Positions 7,236-9,331 of a DNA stretch of 9,331 nucleotides are shown here, piece by piece; within the stretch, counting starts at the first letter, position 1; every line of letters starts with the position of its first letter. The notes below the pieces were generated by a model. The model was not told where the DNA came from and searched no databases. It worked only from the letters and a program-made list of their open reading frames with translations. This DNA is from an uncultured Eubacteriales bacterium (GTDB lineage Bacteria > Bacillota > Clostridia > Monoglobales > Monoglobaceae). The DNA lies in NCBI GenBank assembly GCA_900550775.1, contig URTH01000060.1:1-9331 (forward strand), read 5' to 3'. Both the position numbers and the translations under genes were made by a program.

Positions 7236-8801
7236 CTACTTTCTCAAAAAGATTTTCAAACCGCTGCGCAGCAGATTTACGCGCAGCAGATAACAAAGCC
7301 CCAAATAGAGCACGGCGGCAGGCAAGGCCGCAAGACACAGGCGCAGCAGTGTCATCACCATTCCGGTGCCAAGCCCGGATACCGCGGCATAGACAGTATG
7401 TGCAAGATAGGCCGTCGGTAAACCGCAAAGCAGCATTTTTACCGCATCTTTGACAAATCCGCGCGAAATGGTTCCGCGGCGGCGGCGCTGAATCATCACC
7501 ATCAAAAGAACCGCCATGATCAAAGAGCTGACCGCGCTGGCAAGCGCCAATCCGCCGACCTGCATCGCAAAGAGCCGTACAAAGACAAAGGCGCCGGCAA
7601 AGTTTGCCGCAATTCCGAAAAGCGAAACCAGCATCGGCGTTTTTCCGTCGCCGATGGCATAAAAGCTTTTGTTCAGCACCTCGCACACGGCGTAACCAAC
7701 CATTCCGATGGAATAATAAAACAGTGCCGTCGCGGTGATCGCGGTGGATTCCGCCGTAAAGGCGCCGCGCTCAAACACAACGCGGATAATCGGCTGCGAA
7801 AGCGCCAGAAACAGTGCGGAAATCAGCGTAATGATCAAAAAAATCCAACCCAGCGACTGTTGCGTCATTTTTGCAAAGCTATCGTTTTGATCTTCGCCGC
7901 TGAGCCTCGACAGTTTCGGAAAAATAAAGTTTGTCACGGCGTAGGCAAAAACGCCTACCATAATAATATAGATCTTATTGGCCCAGTTCAGCGCCGAAAC
8001 CGCGCCGTCTCCCAAAGAGGATCCAAAGGACATGTTAATGACATTACAAAGCGGCTGCACCCAGGAGCTGATCAAAACCGGCAGCGCAATGCCTGCCGCC
8101 TCCTTCATGCCGGGATCGGTCGGCCGAAACCGCACATGAAAGCGATAGCCAAACTTTTTCAGCCAGGGCAGCTGAACAAAAAGCTGGAGCATCCACGCGG
8201 CCAGCATGGACACCGCCACACCGAAAAGCCCCAGACGGTTGCCGAAAACAGCAAGATAAAGAATCATCACGCCGTTTGATACGACGCTAATCAAGGACGG
8301 TACGGTAAATTCGCCGTACGACTGCAAAATCCCGACCGAGATATAGGCCGCCGCGGTAAACGCAATGGATGGAAAAAGAATCCGAAGCAGCGCGGCCGTG
8401 GTTTCAACCTTGCCGGGGATTGCCGCATAGCCCGGCGTCATCAGACGCACCAGCGGCTCGGCAAGCAATATGCCAAGCAGCGCGGCCGCCATGGCGATGG
8501 AAACCACCACCGTCATAAAGCAATCCGCAAACTCCAGCGCAGAGGCCTCCCCCTCCTGCTGCATCCGGCGGTTAAAAACGGGTACAAAGGTGGACAAAAT
8601 CGCCACACCCAGCACCATATCAAAAAAAAGGAGCGGGATCTGCGTTGCGGTATTTAAAATATCGGACGCTGTCCCCTGCCCGTACAGATTGGCAACCATG
8701 GTCTCGCGCAGCAGTCCCATAAATTTTGCAAGCAGAATGATGACCGCCATCAGCCCGATGGTCTTTGCGGCCTTTTTTCCGTTTTGCGGCGTTTCGTTCA
8801 T
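7236..8801 (-). CDS. murJ: Lipid II flippase MurJ / MviN-family transporter
   Basis: MurJ is a MOP-superfamily integral membrane flippase that moves lipid-linked peptidoglycan precursor (lipid II) across the cytoplasmic membrane. The 521-residue product has the family's usual length and about 14 hydrophobic segments. The N-terminus carries the typical AKFMGLLRETMVANLYG...DILNTATQIP, with Arg about 32 and Asp about 47 at positions usually conserved in MurJ. Further family-like stretches are GVAILSTFVPVF, SSWVQPLCNVINMSFGSSLGDGAVSALNWANKI, and FERGAF in the second half. The ATG at 8801 is the only good in-frame start near AAAGGAG, though the spacing of 11 nt is on the long side. It is the first gene of the operon, behind a promoter at 8873-8901. 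Its company of a glycan ligase and glycosyltransferase leaves open that it flips another undecaprenyl-linked saccharide, or is a second MurJ copy in this genome. Confidence 0.93.
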   Translation of the reverse strand: MNETPQNGKKAAKTIGLMAVIILLAKFMGLLRETMVANLYGQGTASDILNTATQIPLLFFDMVLGVAILSTFVPVFNRRMQQEGEASALEFADCFMTVVVSIAMAAALLGILLAEPLVRLMTPGYAAIPGKVETTAALLRILFPSIAFTAAAYISVGILQSYGEFTVPSLISVVSNGVMILYLAVFGNRLGLFGVAVSMLAAWMLQLFVQLPWLKKFGYRFHVRFRPTDPGMKEAAGIALPVLISSWVQPLCNVINMSFGSSLGDGAVSALNWANKIYIIMVGVFAYAVTNFIFPKLSRLSGEDQNDSFAKMTQQSLGWIFLIITLISALFLALSQPIIRVVFERGAFTAESTAITATALFYYSIGMVGYAVCEVLNKSFYAIGDGKTPMLVSLFGIAANFAGAFVFVRLFAMQVGGLALASAVSSLIMAVLLMVMIQRRRRGTISRGFVKDAVKMLLCGLPTAYLAHTVYAAVSGLGTGMVMTLLRLCLAALPAAVLYLGLCYLLRVNLLRSGLKIFLRK

Positions 8802-9020
8802 AGGTGCAATCGCTCCTTTTGTCTTTCCTGTCTGATCGATAAAAAATCATACGGATCTTCGTTTCTTCTGATAGTATAGCCTAATTTTTCAATTTTGTAA
8901 ATACCGGCAATCAAAACGTAACATTCCATCTTTTTTATGCAGGGTTTCTTATTATTTTCTTAAAGCCGACAATGTTTTTGAGGAAGAGGAGAGGGAAGAG
9001 AGGGGTAATGAATAAGAAAT
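8802..9020. other. Gene-free region upstream of murJ
   Basis: Apart from the murJ promoter and leader, I see no gene here. Bases 8980-9005 on the + strand are an uninterrupted run of 26 purines, continuing as a purine-rich flank up to the first tandem repeat copy. No intrinsic terminator is evident. Confidence 0.6.
8873..8901 (-). promoter_or_regulatory. Predicted sigma-A-type promoter of the murJ operon
   Basis: On the - strand, TTTACA (8901-8896) and TATACT (8878-8873) are spaced by exactly 17 nt; each box differs from consensus at one position. Initiation near 8866 would give a leader of about 65 nt before the murJ ATG. It is the only strong promoter I see for the five-gene operon. Confidence 0.72.
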
Positions 9021-9331
9021 AGGAGAAATGACGGAGCGTATGACTGATTTTTTATGCAATAAAAAATCGGAATGGAGCGCAGTCCATAAAATGCGCCGCA
9101 GGCGCGACAGGGCTCCCACAAAGCGGCCTTTGTTTTGTGGGACGAAGGAGGAATGACGGAGCGTATGACTGATTTTTTATGCAATAAAAAATCGGAATGG
9201 AGCGCAGTCCATAAAATGCGCCGCAGGCGCGACAGGGCTCCCACAAAGCGGCCTTTGTTTTGTGGGACGAAGGAGGAATGACGGAGCGTATGACTGATTT
9301 TTTATGCAATAAAAAATCGGAATGGAGCGCA
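9021..9331. repeat. 125-bp direct tandem repeat, about 2.5 copies, cut by the window end
   Basis: Copies begin at 9021, 9146 and 9271, and the third runs off the window. Copies one and two differ only at 9026 (A) versus 9151 (G); the visible part of copy three matches copy two. Each unit holds three palindromes: GATTTTTTAT/ATAAAAAATC around GCA (9046-9068 in copy one), GCGCC-GCA-GGCGC (9093-9105), and TCCCACAAA/TTTGTGGGA with an 11-nt loop (9114-9142). Each unit also contains AAGGAGG near its junction and a short + strand ORF that overlaps the next by ATGA. Because 125 is not a multiple of three, long - strand frames across the array change phase with every copy and are probably not real. The near identity implies recent amplification or active homogenisation. 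Confidence 0.93.

Noticed and set aside
8960..9309. Two - strand ORFs of 85-94 codons over the tandem repeat
   Set aside because: They read the same 125-bp units in shifting phases because the period is not a multiple of three, and lack a ribosome binding site context.
9021..9331. CRISPR array
   Set aside because: The repeat unit is 125 bp and contiguous, with no unique spacers and no cas genes in the window.

Overview
The window looks like chromosome from a Gram-positive member of the Firmicutes, most likely a Clostridia lineage of moderate GC content. The grounds are strong AGGAGG-type ribosome binding sites, a GuaB that aligns closely with the Bacillus subtilis enzyme, a MurC/MurJ cell-wall context, two DUF4330-type proteins, and no outer-membrane or LPS genes. 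I could not run any search, so the lineage is inference.

Layout. (1) 2-1213, + strand: the 3' part of murC (peptidoglycan precursor synthesis), cut by the window edge. (2) 1214-1557: gene-free space between convergent genes. It holds two hairpins that can act as terminators and, between them, a structured element bounded by a perfect 15-bp inverted repeat. (3) 1558-3018, - strand: guaB (IMP dehydrogenase) with its own promoter and a leader hairpin resembling an intrinsic terminator. (4) 3198-8801, - strand: a tight five-gene operon, in transcription order murJ (lipid II flippase family), an O-antigen ligase/Wzy-like membrane protein with an unusual N-terminal extension, a GT4 glycosyltransferase, and two adjacent paralogous single-pass DUF4330-type proteins. 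Gaps within it run from a 7-nt overlap to 21 nt, and a good sigma-A-like promoter lies upstream of murJ. (5) 8802-9331: gene-free, with a homopurine run and then a near-perfect 125-bp tandem repeat that continues past the window end.

Function. MurC makes UDP-MurNAc-L-Ala for lipid II. The operon combines a lipid-linked saccharide flippase, a cytoplasmic glycosyltransferase and a membrane glycan ligase/polymerase. This suggests assembly and export of a cell-surface glycopolymer, with the two DUF4330 proteins as anchored accessory factors of unknown role. That pathway is inference from gene families and order.

The least ordinary items are the low-GC patch inside murC, the structured element at 1261-1392, the guaB leader hairpin, the DUF4330 pair in the glycopolymer operon, and the 125-bp tandem array, whose units each carry a short ORF overlapping the next copy by ATGA.
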